Assembly (NCBI RefSeq): GCF_030272615.1
Contig: NC_081415.1
Coordinates: 187,676,270-187,740,269, forward strand
Source: Cryptomeria japonica
Taxonomy: Eukaryota > Streptophyta > Pinopsida > Cupressales > Cupressaceae
Length of the DNA: 64,000 nucleotides
Direction: 5' to 3'
Shown: in pieces, positions 10,154 to 22,378 of the stretch
Position numbering within the stretch: position 1 is the first letter of the stretch
Layout of the letters: the number at the start of each line of letters is the position of its first letter
Translations under genes and position numbers: made by a program
Notes under the pieces: generated by a model
What the model saw: only the letters and a program-made list of their open reading frames with translations
Databases searched by the model: none
What the model was told of the DNA's origin: nothing

Positions 10154-11658
10154 ATTGCAATAGAATGTCATCCAAATCACCTTGTAACCATAAAAAGGGA
10201 AATTATTAGGCTTGTGGAAGCCCCCCTTAAACATCGATTTTACTAACTCGTTTTTGTTCATGCAGGTTAAAAACTCACCATAAAAATCACAAATTTGTCC
10301 TTTGGTGCTTAAAAAACATGAAAAACACAAAAAAAAATTGTATTGCTTTCTAGTTAGGATACATCTTTGTTTTGGTGCTTAAAATCAACAAACAAATTTT
10401 CTTTCCTTGCATCAAATCTAAAAATCACAAGCCACACTTCAATTTTGGGCAAGTAAAAAGAACAAACCACTTGTTTTAGATTTTTGCAAAAACGCATTTT
10501 ACTTCAAGCAAACGTGTTTTTCATTAAGTTGACCAGGATTTTCGAATTCTAGATTACACAACACATTGCTTTTGAAGTTAAAAAGAACACCATGCCTGTT
10601 GGAGCAACATCTCCAAATAGTTAGACCACATTTTGACATGATGGATTAAAAAGAACAAGTGTTTTACATGTTTGGCACGCTTGTGCACAAAGGTCAGTCG
10701 AGTGGTTTTACCTCTAACACACACTATCCTCTCCCTTGGCTCTCGTGGTCCTAGGTGCAAGAGAAAAGTGTTAGTAACACTCAAAACTTTATCTTTTTAA
10801 GAGAGGCCTGTCAAGGGATCGATACTCTTGGGAACGACCTCACGCGGTAAATCCTTCGAGCCGCTATAGAAATCAGGTGAGAGCGAAAGCTGTATCCTTG
10901 GGTATAGCTGTTCCTACAGTGTAACTGGCCAAAAGGACAAATGGGCCCCACCACCAGTTACAAGGCTCTTAAGTGAGTCACTACAGAATGAACTTATATC
11001 CAAAAACATCGAACCTGACTAAACACCTTTAAATAGTAGCCCACCCGTTCTATTGATTGAGGATATTTGCGATATAATTTAGTGCAAGAGCATCGATGGT
11101 TTTGCTCCCAAGATACTCACCATACATATTTCCTTGAGTAGAAACATAGCTTTTGAAAAGTCACTTGTGGCTTGATAAAAGTGGTGACCCCCCCATCATA
11201 GGGATCATCTATTTGTTATGCTCGCGCAAGACTTAGTATATCACATCCTTACCTGCCACGACGGGATTCATAAGGTATGTAGTACCAAAGTCGAAGAAAT
11301 ATCAAGATGTGGGCTAAATTTATCACAACTGGCCATTTGACCTTAGGGATAAAAAGTGTTTGAAGTGTGTTCATTTTAAAGACCAATAGCAAATTGAGCC
11401 GACTTTAGGCTTTGGAAATACACCTTAAAATACATCTAAAGGAAGGGTCATATACAAGTCCAAAGATTGGGTTGATCTAGACCCATACTCATTTGTGCCT
11501 TTGAGGCTACAATCTTGTGTTTGTGTGTTTGCTTTGTTTTCTTGTCAAATAAAAATCAAAAATCACTTTCAAAACAAAGTATTCATCCAACCAAACATTT
11601 CTCAAAACAACCAAACACATCAAAAACAAAAAGTGCAAAACAAAAAGAGTCAAAATTT
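10154..11658 (+). other. E2 leader, non-coding
   Basis: About 1.5 kb between array and ORF1. It contains three copies of (T/G)TAAAAAGAACA at 10453-10464, 10578-10589 and 10646-10657, which also occur in the E3 leader, and a stretch around 10578-10615 (aacaccatgcctgttggagc) that matches E3 at about 59600-59640. No recognisable coding content. Confidence 0.7.
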
Positions 11659-12042
11659 ATGACCATTCTTCACATCCTTCGAAAGAAGAAAAGTCATCAG
11701 AATATCAACTTGAAAAGAAGACCATTAAGCTCAAAGGCTTTGATCAAAAGGAGGAAATTCTTCTATATTAATCGACAAATCTTTGTCTCCCATAGAATCT
11801 TTCTGCATCGCATGCGTATCTACCTTCAAGGTAAAACAAACGAATTTGATTCAGAATCATTGAACCATAGAGCTTTTATGCAATATAGAGCTCTAAGTTA
11901 TCACAAAAACCAAGGAGGAAAGATTAATCCAAACTTCTTCCCAAATGTCTATATCACATACAACACAGCTTGCGAAATACCACCAACACCCGAAAGGGAA
12001 GAGATAGAGTTTGTCCCATTTGTAACACAAAGCTTTTATTAA
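11659..12042 (+). CDS. E2 ORF1: small basic protein ahead of gag, function unknown
   Basis: An uninterrupted frame of 127 codons. The frame is open from 11515, but the ATG at 11659 is chosen because the homologous frame in E3 (58370-58110) starts there. The first 75 residues align well with E3: MT..HILR, a Lys/Arg-rich stretch with SSKALIKR, then IQGKTNEFD in E3 against LQGKTNEFD here. The protein is rich in Lys, Arg and His with no cysteine motif or membrane segment, so nucleic-acid binding is possible but not shown. Ogre-type Tat elements are known to carry an extra ORF ahead of gag; this may be its counterpart. It is the longest protein frame of E2 without a stop relative to its family length. 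Confidence 0.65.
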   Translation: MTILHILRKKKSHQNINLKRRPLSSKALIKRRKFFYINRQIFVSHRIFLHRMRIYLQGKTNEFDSESLNHRAFMQYRALSYHKNQGGKINPNFFPNVYITYNTACEIPPTPEREEIEFVPFVTQSFY

Positions 12043-12491
12043 AGTTGCAAGCATTTTCATCCATCATCTCACTCATACATCATCACTTCATCATCAATCT
12101 GTCCCAACTCTCAAAACATTAAGAGGTTCTTGTCCCAAGTTCTCTTTTAGATATTGCTTGAAATCAAACACATCACATCACTTTTTAGATTGTTTCTACA
12201 TCTAGGATAAGCTCATCCTAAGAGACACATCTACGCAAGTTAAAACTAGTTCATGAGTGAATCCTCTCATTACTAGGTAGTTAAATCTGTAACACATCTC
12301 AGATTTCTCTACACCTTATCACATCAAAACTTATCAAACAAACAAGCAATTCAAAGAAGGAATTTCGGTTACATCCACCTTAAAGGTGCTAGAGATCCAC
12401 ATGCAACACAATTCACCAACCATCAATCTCTCATTTCATCAAAAACTCATCATCATTTTCACACAACTTCAACAAAAAGCTTATAAACAAA
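12043..12491 (+). other. Spacer between ORF1 and gag of E2
   Basis: About 450 bases, C- and A-rich (many cat/atc steps), with no coding content seen. It ends just before the gag ATG at 12492 (aaaATGGCC context). Confidence 0.6.
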
Positions 12492-14072
12492 ATGGCCCAA
12501 ACCCAATCACAGTCCAGGCAACGAGAAATAGAAAGGGAAGAAGAAGAAGAGGAAAACCTCAATGAATTTCAAGAAGCACTTGGAGGAAATGTAGATGACG
12601 AAAACCCAAGTACTCACACTCCTGCAACAATAGAAAGGGCTCAACATAACCCTCTCTTTAACAAACTTTTTGATGAAATACTTAGGAGCAATGCGGATGC
12701 TCACTTCTTAAGACTCGCTCAAGAAGGAGCAAAACTCCCCTCTGACTTTGATCTTGCCCAATTAAGACAAGCATCAGAAAGACAAAGTCACCATGAAGAG
12801 GAAAGAGGTAGAGATCCCATCAGATATAACATTCCTCGAGGTAACCCACCACCTCCTCCTCCAAATGAAATGGTGATGTTGCGGCAACAAGTCGAGAATC
12901 TCGCCCAACAGCTTCATAGTGGTGTCAAGACTAACCAATTCTCACTCAATGACATATGTCCCTATCCTTTTGATAGGAATCTTTACATGCCACCATTTCC
13001 ATGAGGATTAGAAACACCCAAATTTGAAAAATATAGAGGAAAGGGGGATCCCCGCGATCATGTCCAAGAATTTCATTCCGCTTGTCTTGAAGTAGCATAT
13101 GAAGACACATACCTAATGCACCTTTTTCCCCAAAGCTTGGGAGGAACAACCACATCATGGTTTTCCCAACTACCCGGTGGCATTAGAACATTTGAGGAAC
13201 TTATCCAAAAATTCCTTGCTCATTACTCTCATGACATTGAACGCAACATCACCATGGCTGATCTGTGCAACACTAAACAAAAACCAGGTGAGTTATTCTC
13301 AGTATTCTTGCAACAATGGTGCCAAATGTCTAGCAGACGTTCTCTTCAGTTGCCGGAACGAGAAATAGTGGAAATATTCATTTCCAACTTAAACAAAGAA
13401 ATGGAATTTCACCTCGATGTCAAAGACACAGACTCTTTTAATGATATGATTACCAAGGGTTTAAAATGTGAAAGGGCACTCATCAAGAAAGGACTCATCA
13501 AAATCTTTAATGAACCAAAAGATGGTCCTCGCCCATGCTTCAATAGCAATAAACCAAACTTCTGGAATAAAAACAAGAATATCGTCAACGATGGGGTTGT
13601 GGATGCCCGAACTATCCAAAATGCACAACCTATGGTTTGGTTTGCAGGACAAAATCCTCCACCTCAGAATAACACAAACATTCCTTCCAATCAAAATTGC
13701 ATCACATCTCACGATGAACCTAGACCTCGTCAGCAAAAACAAAAATGAACATACACTCCTTTAGGGGAACCCATCGAAACAGTATTGCGACAACTCATTT
13801 CTCAAAATTTGGTCACTCTATCTAAACTATCAAACTATGAGCCTCAGGTCAAACCGGCATGGTGGAGAGATACTGAACACTGTGAATTCCATCAAGGAAG
13901 AGAACACAAGACAAGTAATTGTCACCGATTGAAAGATCTTATTCAGGATCTTATTGATCGGGGAGAAATTGAAATTGAAGGACATAACCCAAAAACAACC
14001 AATAATGATCATCTAATGTTCAAAAATCCACTTCCATCACAAGATCAAAGGGATCCTTCCACTTCTAGGTGA
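12492..14072 (+). pseudogene. gag: E2 gag, with in-frame stops
   Basis: A single frame carries the gag protein; stops at 13002-13004, 13746-13748 and 14070-14072 (all TGA) break it. Content in order: an acidic N-terminus (EREEEEEE), a Pro-rich linker, an ICPYPFD segment, the retrotransposon gag capsid core at about 13040-13500 (KFEKYRGKGDP, then HLFPQSLGG, and FISNLNKEMEFHL), and a His-Cys element CEFHQGREHKTSNC (C-x2-H-x4-H-x4-C) at about 13880-13925 in place of a normal CCHC knuckle. E3 and E5 have the same variant. The stop at 13002 replaces a codon that is Arg in relatives and is a CGA-to-TGA type change. Confidence 0.88.
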
Positions 14073-14102
14073 GGCACTGATACCACTGATTATACGCAGG
14101 CT

Positions 14103-15116
14103 GTGTATAATTACACTGTAAATCATTTGTATAATGCCAGTGAACAAGTTGCAACCATAACCTTAAAAAATCCCAACTCAAATTGCAATGTTGTTACACG
14201 TCGCAGTAAGGTTACCATAAAGGCAGCTCCACAAGGCACCACCTCCATCCCAAAGCAGTACAATCTTGTGGAACAATTAGACAAAACCCCTATGCTTATA
14301 TCCATTTTGGAGCTATTGCGCCTATCACCCTCTCATAAAACTATCTTGGATCAAGCACTCCAAGAGGCATCAGTCCCTGTAAATCTAAATACTGACCAAT
14401 TTCAAGCCATGGTTGGAAGTCTAAAGTCATCACCTTGTCTCACCTTTTCTGAAAGCGACAACTCTTCCTTCCAGCAACCTCATAACGCCTCACTCCACGT
14501 CGAAGGATTTATCAACCAACATAGGATCAAACGAGTCTTGATCGATAATGGTGCAGGCCTAAATATTTGCAAACTACAATTGGTCACAACATTGGGATAT
14601 GCAGTAGAATCAGTGGATCCTCGTCAGAAGATCACAATCAAAGTCTATGACAATGCGGAGCGTTCATCCAAAGGAGCTGTGGTACTACCAATCTGAGTGG
14701 GCCCTGTGGTAAAGCACATCATTTGTCAGGTTCTGGACCTTCCTCTACCATATAATCTATTATTAGGGAGACCGTGGATACATGCCATGCAAGCCGTTCC
14801 ATCTGCCTACCATCAATGTATCAAGTTTCCACATAACGGTGTAGAGATCACAATCCTGGGCGATGCAAATCCCTTTTTATACTGTCATAATATCAACCAT
14901 CAATTAGAGATTACTGTTCCTAATAATAGAGAAGCCATCTCCTCCACATCATATATAAGTCCCGCCTCTCTTGCCAGCTCAAACACCACTATGCCCAAGC
15001 AAGAAAAGCTTAAGATGAAGGTAGCAAAGGAAGGTCCTGGGGAATACAACTTGAGTCAACTCTTTTGTGTGGGACAAATGCCCACTTCTCCTAGAACACA
15101 TGGTAAACCACAATAG
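14103..15116 (+). pseudogene. pro: E2 retropepsin-type protease region
   Basis: Same frame as gag. The active-site motif LIDNGAG (D-N-G-A in place of the usual D-S/T-G-A) is near 14540, followed by the LLGRPWI flap-region motif and AYHQCIKFPHNG near 14760-14840. The enzyme would cut the gag-pol polyprotein inside the particle. TGA at 14694-14696 and TAG at 15114-15116 break the frame. The same block in E3 keeps a D-G-G-A active site, so the Asn here may be a later change. Confidence 0.85.
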
Positions 15117-16595
15117 GTACTCCAGCAACCACTAATCACGCCCACATGTGCTTTGACACCTTTCATTCTTGGAAAGAGTCAAGAAGAAGAAACACAAGAT
15201 GAGGACCTCGCAGGATGGATCTACAAAGATCCCATCACCACTGATATACCGTGAGTCACACTTCCTATGGATCAGTATGGCAAAGGTCTCCTCATTATGC
15301 AACGAATGGGGTATGATGGTCAGAGTGCTTTAGGATATTGCAAACAAGGATGACATGAACCCCTGCTGCCAGAATTAAAGCCCAAAGGTAATACAGGCTT
15401 AGGCTTTGAAAAAGAGGTCTTTCCTAAGCTCAAATTCAAAGGAAAACCTAGCAAACCACTATGTCAACCTACTGCAAAAAGGCCACCTTTCATCATTAAA
15501 GCAGCCTCAAGCACCATCCCAACTGCCCCATTGAGGCTCACAAACCCAACACAACCATCTACAATACCAATCATTCCACCAATAAAACCAGTAATCCCAT
15601 TCACAGCAGCCATTACATCCATAGTACCATTAGCAGCAACAACTGTATCAGAACCCACAACAGCATCTATGGTACCAACAGTTTCAGCAGACACCACCGA
15701 GTCAATATTACCACTGCTTCCCGTATCAGATTCCTTGATCCCCATCAAACTTCCTGCACCACCGATCACTACAAAGGTACATAAACTGATCACACCGGCA
15801 GTATTTAACCCCAAAGACATCCCAGTATGGTATAGTAATTGGATGCTGGAAAGTGACTCAGAGACTGACTCACATGAGTGGGAATTTGATTCCGTGCAGC
15901 TTAACACTTTAGATGAGGAAGACACATCACCACCTCCACCATGCAAAGATATCCCTATTAATAGAGAAGCACAGATAAAGACCACTTGGGTTCCTGAACT
16001 AGAGATATCTTCCATAGACCCTACGTCTCATCCTACGCCTGATTCTAATAGGGAGAGTACCATCAACGACCTTCACCATAACGTCTTAACCCTCACTGAT
16101 ACCTCTAACACACTTAACCTAATCGATGAAGTAATGCCCATTATCCATCCTGAACTCATCGAATGGAACCAATCAAATCCTCCATGTCTTGACCTCTTCC
16201 AAAATGATGAGGCTATCATTGACTTTTTGGAATTAAAGGATAACATACCAAGCGGGGATCACAAAGCTGGATTTGCCATTGAACTTAATAGTGCAGCATA
16301 CTTCGGGGCGGATGCCAAACCTTTCAGCTGCAAAAATATAACAACAAAACATGGATCTTCCAGTGAAAACCACACTGTGGCACTGTTTGATCCAACAAAA
16401 GAAAAAAGGAAGAGCATATCCAATGGTGAAAACCTCTCTGTGGCGCCTGAGGATGAAGGGTTTGACATTTTCCCTGATAGTACACAACAAGAACGATCAA
16501 CGATTCTCATCGAGGAAACCAAAGAATACAATGTGGGGACTCCTGAAAATCCTCATATCATACATCTAGCATCTCTTCTTACTCCAGAGGAATAG
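15117..16595 (+). pseudogene. E2 G-patch and protease-RT linker
   Basis: The frame of gag-pol continues through stops at about 15252 and 15348. A G-patch-like segment lies at about 15276-15365 (YGKGLLIMQRMGY, then GYCKQG), the glycine-spaced RNA-binding motif. After it comes a long Pro/Thr/Ile linker (15531-15780) and an acidic segment with ESDSETDSHEWEFDS near 15850, then a block ending HLASLLTPEE. E3 has the matching segment near 30790-30880 (DTDSETNSNEYEWDS). The linker is open for 354 codons and ends at a TAG at 16593. Confidence 0.75.
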
Positions 16596-17375
16596 CCTAC
16601 GTTTATAGAGTTCTTCCAATAGCGTTAGATCAACTTTGCATGGTCATATGCAGACATGCCTAGGCTTGATCCTGATTTAGTCATGCATCACCTTACAGTA
16701 GCAGAAGGAGCCAAACCTGTCAAGCAAAAGCTTCGTAAGATGCATCCTCAAATTGCAGTGCTAGTCAAAATAGAACTCAAGAAACTCCTGGATGTTGGTT
16801 TCATTAGACCAATTGATTATGCAGAATGGATCTCCAATATTGTGCTTGTCGGCAAACCAAAAAGGGGCATCCACAATTGTACCAACTTCAGAGATCTAAA
16901 TAAGGCATGTCCTAAGGATAATTTCCCCCTACCAAATATCGACATCATAGTGGACCTAACAGCAGGACATGCCATGCTTTCACTCATGGATGGCTTTTCA
17001 GGATACAATCAAATAAAGATCGCACTAGAAGATCAACATAAGACAGCCTTCACATGTCCCTGGGCCACATATTGCTAGAATGTAATGCCTTTCGGTCTAA
17101 AGAATGCAGGAGCAACCTATCAAAGAGCAATGACCACCATCTTCCATGACATGATGCATACTCTGATGGAAGATTATGTGGATGACTTACTCGCAAAATC
17201 ACTCACTAGAGAAGGTCATCTCCACATCTTAGATAAACTCTTTGGTAGACTGGAACAATACCGTGTTTGACTCAACCCAAAGAAATGTGTCTTTGGAGTA
17301 ACCTCTGGGAAGCTTCTAGGATACATTGTCTCAAGCAAAGGCATTGAGGTCGACCCAGCAAAGGTAAAAGCCATC
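16596..17375 (+). pseudogene. pol: E2 reverse transcriptase
   Basis: Continues the same frame. Visible RT motifs: NFRDLNKACPKDNFPLPNID near 16890, DGFSGYNQI near 16990, MPFGLKNAGATYQR at 17085, and the catalytic YVDD at 17175-17186. It copies element RNA to DNA in particles. Stops: TAGs near 16617 and 16623, TAG 17076-17078, TGA 17268-17270. The last replaces an Arg codon of relatives. Confidence 0.92.
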
Positions 17376-18797
17376 ATGGACATGCCACCTCCAAATAATA
17401 TCAGTCAGCTAAGGACATTACAAGGGCGACTTCAATCCATCCGAAGATTCATTGCACAATTGGCTGATAAGTGTCACCCATTCACACACCTGCTACACAA
17501 GAACATCTGCTTTCAGTTGGATGCCAGATGCCAACAAGCATTTCAGATGCTTAAAGACTATCTCATGAATCCACCATTGTTGATGCCACTAGATCCAAGT
17601 AGACCGTTGTTACTCTATATCTCAGCAACAAGTACAACATTGGGTGTACTACTGGCACAACATAATGCAGTAGGAAAAGAGTGTGCTATATACTACATCT
17701 CTCGCACACTAGTGGGCTATGAACTCAATTACACACCTATTGAGCACGCTTGCCTAGCGGTAATCTTAGCAGCCACTAAATTGAGACACTATCTGTTGAC
17801 ACACAAGGTACAACTCATTGCAAAGATTGATCCACTCAAGTATTTACTTAGCAAAGCAGTATTGACAGGTCGCTTGGCCAAATGGGTGATGATTCTAAGT
17901 GAATTTGACATTGAATATGTAGATCGTAAAGCTATCAAAGATCAGGTTATTGCAGATCAGTTGGCCGATGCACCACTCATAGGCGATCATCCTCTCATTT
18001 CTAATTTTCCAGATGAAGAGATATTCATGATCATAACAACACAACCATGGAAATTATACTTTGATGGTTCATACACTAGGCATGGCTCCGGGGTAGGCAT
18101 TCTGTTTATCACACCTCAGGGTGATAGCATCCCAAAATCTTACAGGCTCACATTTCCATGCACAAACAACATAGCAGAGTATGAGGCCTTGATCACAGGA
18201 CTCAGGTTAGCCGTACAATGGAAATTACAAGAACTGCAAGTATATGGTGATTCCCAGCTAGTCATTCAACAAGCAATAGATGAATATCATACCAAGGATG
18301 ATAAACTCATGCCATATAAACAAATGGTGGACAATCTAAAGACATCATTTACTACTATCACCTTTGAGCAGATACCAAGAGATCAGAATCAAGCTGCTGA
18401 CGCTATGGCTACCATCGCATCTCTCCTAGATCTTCCACAAAATTCAACACGCTACGAGTTCTTGGTAGAACAACTTTGGATCCCCGCTTATGATATCCCC
18501 GAATCCGAGATGATATGTCGCCTTGTCGGTTCTAAATCCCCATGGTACGGTGAATTCTACACCTATCTCCGTGATCACACCCTTCCTCCCGACAAATCAA
18601 ATAACCAACGTAAAACTTTCATTCACCAAACTGCTCGATATACCATTATTGCCGAAACCCTATACCGACGCAGTCTTGATGGTACTCTCCTTCGATGTCT
18701 GGAACAAGGTGAGATAACAAAGGCTTTGGAAGAGGTCCATGAAGGAATTTGTGGGACTCACTCAAGTGGTCCGTCACTAGCCAAGAAACTCATGTGA
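17376..18797 (+). pseudogene. pol: E2 dual RNase H (Ty3-type plus archaeal-type)
   Basis: A 473-codon open stretch. Residues 77-200 (about 17604-17975) are the ordinary Ty3 RNase H in sequence pattern (LLAQ, YYISRTL, YTPIEHACLAVI), but the first catalytic Asp is missing (YISATS). Residues 224-350 (about 18045-18425) are a second RNase H of archaeal type with its acidic residues present: D230 in YFDGS, E270 in AEYEAL, D292 in YGDSQ, D342 in AADAMA. Loss of catalysis in the first and gain of the second is the known hallmark of the Tat lineage. The stretch then enters the integrase zinc finger and ends at TGA 18795, which replaces an Arg codon. Confidence 0.93.
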
Positions 18798-19787
18798 GCT
18801 GGATATTATTGGCCATCTATGGAAAAAGATTCTTACTACTTTGTCAGAAAATGCAAGAAATGTCAAGTTCACGGTGACTTGATACATGCACCAGCACAGG
18901 AACTGCAACCAATCACAACACCATGGCCTTTTTGTCAATGGGGCCTTGACCTTGTGGGTACGATTCATCCATCTTCATCCAATGGCCATAAATTCATTAT
19001 TATCGCCACCGAATATTTCACAAAGTGGATCGAAGCTGTTCCACTTACCCAAGTCACCGGCAAGCAGATCGCCTCATTCATCCTCAACTACATCATCTGC
19101 CGGTATGGTGTACCCATGTCCATCATCACAGATAACGATCTTCCTTTCAAAAATCAGGATGTCCGTGAACTTTGTGAAAAATTTCATATCCAACACCGCT
19201 TTTCCACTCCCTATTACCCACAAGGCAATGGTCAGGTTGAAGCATCGAATAAAAACATATTGAGGATCCTAAAGAAGACAGTCAATGATGCTGGCCATGA
19301 TTGGCATGTTCAATTGAATCCAGCGCTATGGGCATATCGAACTAGCATTCGAACCCCTACAGGTGTAACTCCTTATTCATTAGTCTATGGTGCTGAAGCT
19401 ATCTTACCTATTGAGGTTGAGATACCATCCTTACAGGTTTCCTTGCACAATCTCATCGATGATGAAGCATACAGAGTCTCACACCTTCAGGACTTAGAGT
19501 TACTTGATGAGAAGCGACAAGCGGTGTACAACCATCTAAAAGCCTATCAGCAACGCATGAGTAGATGCTACAATCATCGAGTTAGATCTCATACATTTGA
19601 GGTAGGTGATCTTGTTCTACGAGAGAATCATCACAACCAACCAAATAGAGAACATCAGGGCAAGTTTGAATCAAACTGGCTGGGCCCATATGTTGTCACT
19701 GCTGTATTCGGGTCCGGGGCATATCAGTTGGCCACATCAGAAAGAGAACCACTTGCAGATCCAATCAACAGCATGCACCTAAAATGA
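18798..19787 (+). pseudogene. pol: E2 integrase
   Basis: Open for 322 codons after the TGA at 18795. The zinc finger spans the stop: H residues upstream (HEGICGTH) and CKKC near 18855. The D,D-35-E core is complete: D in WGLDLVG near 18945, D in IITDND near 19120, and E in GQVEASNK near 19235. The C-terminal GPY-type module is seen (NWLGPYVV near 19675) and the protein ends MHLK at 19787. No chromodomain follows, as expected for the Tat lineage. The enzyme inserts the DNA copy with 5-bp duplications, matching CGTTG. Confidence 0.93.
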
Positions 19788-21380
19788 TTTTATACCTAAG
19801 GTATATAGAGAATCGGGCTCCCCTGCATACCAGAAAATACCAAAAACATTCAGAAAAATGTCCTAAAGCAAATACAAAAAAACATTCAAAAACAGTAAAG
19901 AAAAATCATGCATCCAAATGGTGAACAACCACTCCGGTGGCACCTTGGGTAAGTACGATGGTGAAAAATTGGCAAACAGGCACTACTCGTAAAGGCTATG
20001 GCTCCATTGTCTTTCAGACTTGTTGCGATCGTATCTACTTCATACATACATCCGTCCATCCAAAACCATGGCTTGTTATTTATCTGCAATTATGATAGTA
20101 CTCCATACTTTTTTTGCATCTCGCTTTTTCATAGTCATGTCTAAAATTGGGGGCAATACCCTTAACCTATTGATGGAAGTGGATTCTACATTGTCTTATG
20201 ATTCATTAAGTTCTTCATTCCAGCAATCATCAAAAATACCAAAAACATTGGAAAATGTCTCAACAAAATACCACAAACACTGGAAAAGTATCTCGCAAAA
20301 CTCCAAAAACATTCAAAAACAATTCAAAATCCAAAAACATCGAAAATGCATCGAAAATCACACAAAAACATGACAAAACTTTGTACATACTCATCCATGC
20401 ACATACCAAACCAAACATTGACAAAATACTCACATGATGACCATTTATCAATCGACCACACCAATCAACATCAACACTCAAAACTGTCTTCAACAAGGAT
20501 GCATCCTTCCTTACCAAAACAAAGACAAAAGTGACGTTTTCTTTGACAAGAAAATTATGTTAAGCTATCAAATACTTGGTTGATTTGTGAGTACAAACCT
20601 TTGTTTATCTGCATCGGGATCTTTTAGCATTGTTTTGTATCATTTGCACATTATTTCCGATGAAGTTTTAGGGCATGTACTAATGGTGTCTACGTGGGAA
20701 GTTCACCAAGCTACGTGATCTTATGTCAAAAGCAGTCATAGATCATTATGGCTTGCTGACTACAGCGTATACCTCGACCATATGGGCACGAACCATTACC
20801 AAGGATCCTTATTCTTTATTCTTTATGTATATACTGTTTGTTTGCAGGTACAATGCTCCTTCTTTGGTTCCTCCTCATCCAAATTGGATAACGGTTTTTA
20901 TTTCTTAGTACGGTATGCACTTGTCTCAGGATATGATCAGCCTAAGATCAAGGAGGACGATCCAAGTCATGCATGAATGAAGATAATCCTTGCCTGTTCT
21001 GCAAGCAATACTCTGGTCAACTTGACCCTTATATCAAGTCATTTTTATTAACTTGCTATATAAAATCCATGTAAGGAATACTCAGGTCATCTTGAATCAT
21101 TATGTCAAGATGCTTGTATTCTCTTCCAAAATTTTAAAAGCTCAATGATGAAAATAGAGCACTATGGATCGTCATTTCATCTCATCTATTTATATATTGC
21201 ATTCCATTGCATATCACCCATCCATTCACTCATTCATACATAGGCTTTTATATGCAAAATGGGAAAATTAAACTGGTCTTGGATACAATCACGATCGAGT
21301 ACTCTGATACATCATCAATGCATCATGAAAAGTCTTACAAAACCTTGCATTCCTCATACTCATATCATCCTTACATTTAG

Positions 21381-21452
21381 TTGAATCTTGCATTAAACAT
21401 TTAGTTGCATCTTGCATTAAACACTTAGTTGCATCTTGCATTCAGTACATTC
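21381..21452. repeat. 24-bp tandem repeat, three units
   Basis: The unit ttgcatcttgcattaaacat plus four bases recurs with a 24-nt period, the last unit diverging after tgcatt. Confidence 0.85.
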
Positions 21453-21908
21453 ACATCATTTTAAACTTCACATTGCGTATACTTCATTTTAACATTAGTT
21501 TTCATTAAATCATTTGCATCATTGCATCAATCATCAATAATTCGATTCATTCATGGGATCAAATTGTCTTTAATTGTTTTAATTCATTTATTAGGCATTC
21601 ATTTCGTGTCAAAAATCCATTATCATCTTATCATCTTTTATCATTTATTATTGCATACATTCATTTATCCATTTAGTGAAAAAGTGCATTCGTTCATCCA
21701 TTAACTAAATATCTTATTACACTCATTTATGATTCATTCACATTGCATCCATTCTCCTCTTTTTAATTGCATTCAGGTACAGTTATTAAAACATAAGTTA
21801 TAGTATCATCCCATTATCATTTGTACTTAAAATCATATTTACGCATTTAGAATCATAACTCCATTTGTTTACACAAACATTGGTTCATAACATTTTATAT
21901 CCATTACA

Positions 21909-22033
21909 CATATTGCATTCATTTAACACATTATCCTATAAACATTTGTACTTTACATTTTGTTTATCCATATTGCATTCATTTCACACATTATCATATA
22001 AACATTTGTACTTAACATTTGGTTTATCCATAT
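21909..22033. repeat. 60-bp tandem repeat, two units
   Basis: catattgcattcatttaaca at 21909 recurs at 21969 with a period of exactly 60 bases (units differ at a handful of bases), and a third, eroded start is at 22029. Confidence 0.88.
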
Positions 22034-22378
22034 TACATTCATCTAAAAACACATCTAGATGCATATCCATACATAAAATCATTCATTCAACCATTGCATT
22101 AACATCATCACATAAATCATCTCATCATTATATTGCAATAGGAAACATCAAAATCCTGTTCATAAAATCATCGTAAGCATACATCATCATCATAGCATTA
22201 CATACATAAAAGCATTGCATCCAAAAATCAAACAAATCATATGTATATAAACCTGCATTCATATGTCAGTATCATCATCAAAAACATGCATATAACAAAC
22301 CTCTCATCACAAGGAATACATATACATACATCCATCTAAGCAATCACTCATCATCCTGCATAAACATCCATACATAAA

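Larger units (their letters stand above)
19788..22378. other. E2 spacer between pol and the antisense gene
   Basis: About 2.6 kb with no supported gene. 19840-20370 is A-rich with many short aaaaacat steps; 21180-22380 is made of cat/att steps (cattcatt, attgcat) with two clear tandem repeats listed separately. Short open frames here look incidental. Confidence 0.7.

Noticed and set aside
15464-16015. Gly/Ser/Val-rich antisense frame of 183 codons
   Set aside because: Shadow of the Pro/Thr/Ile-rich linker of E2 pol on the other strand.
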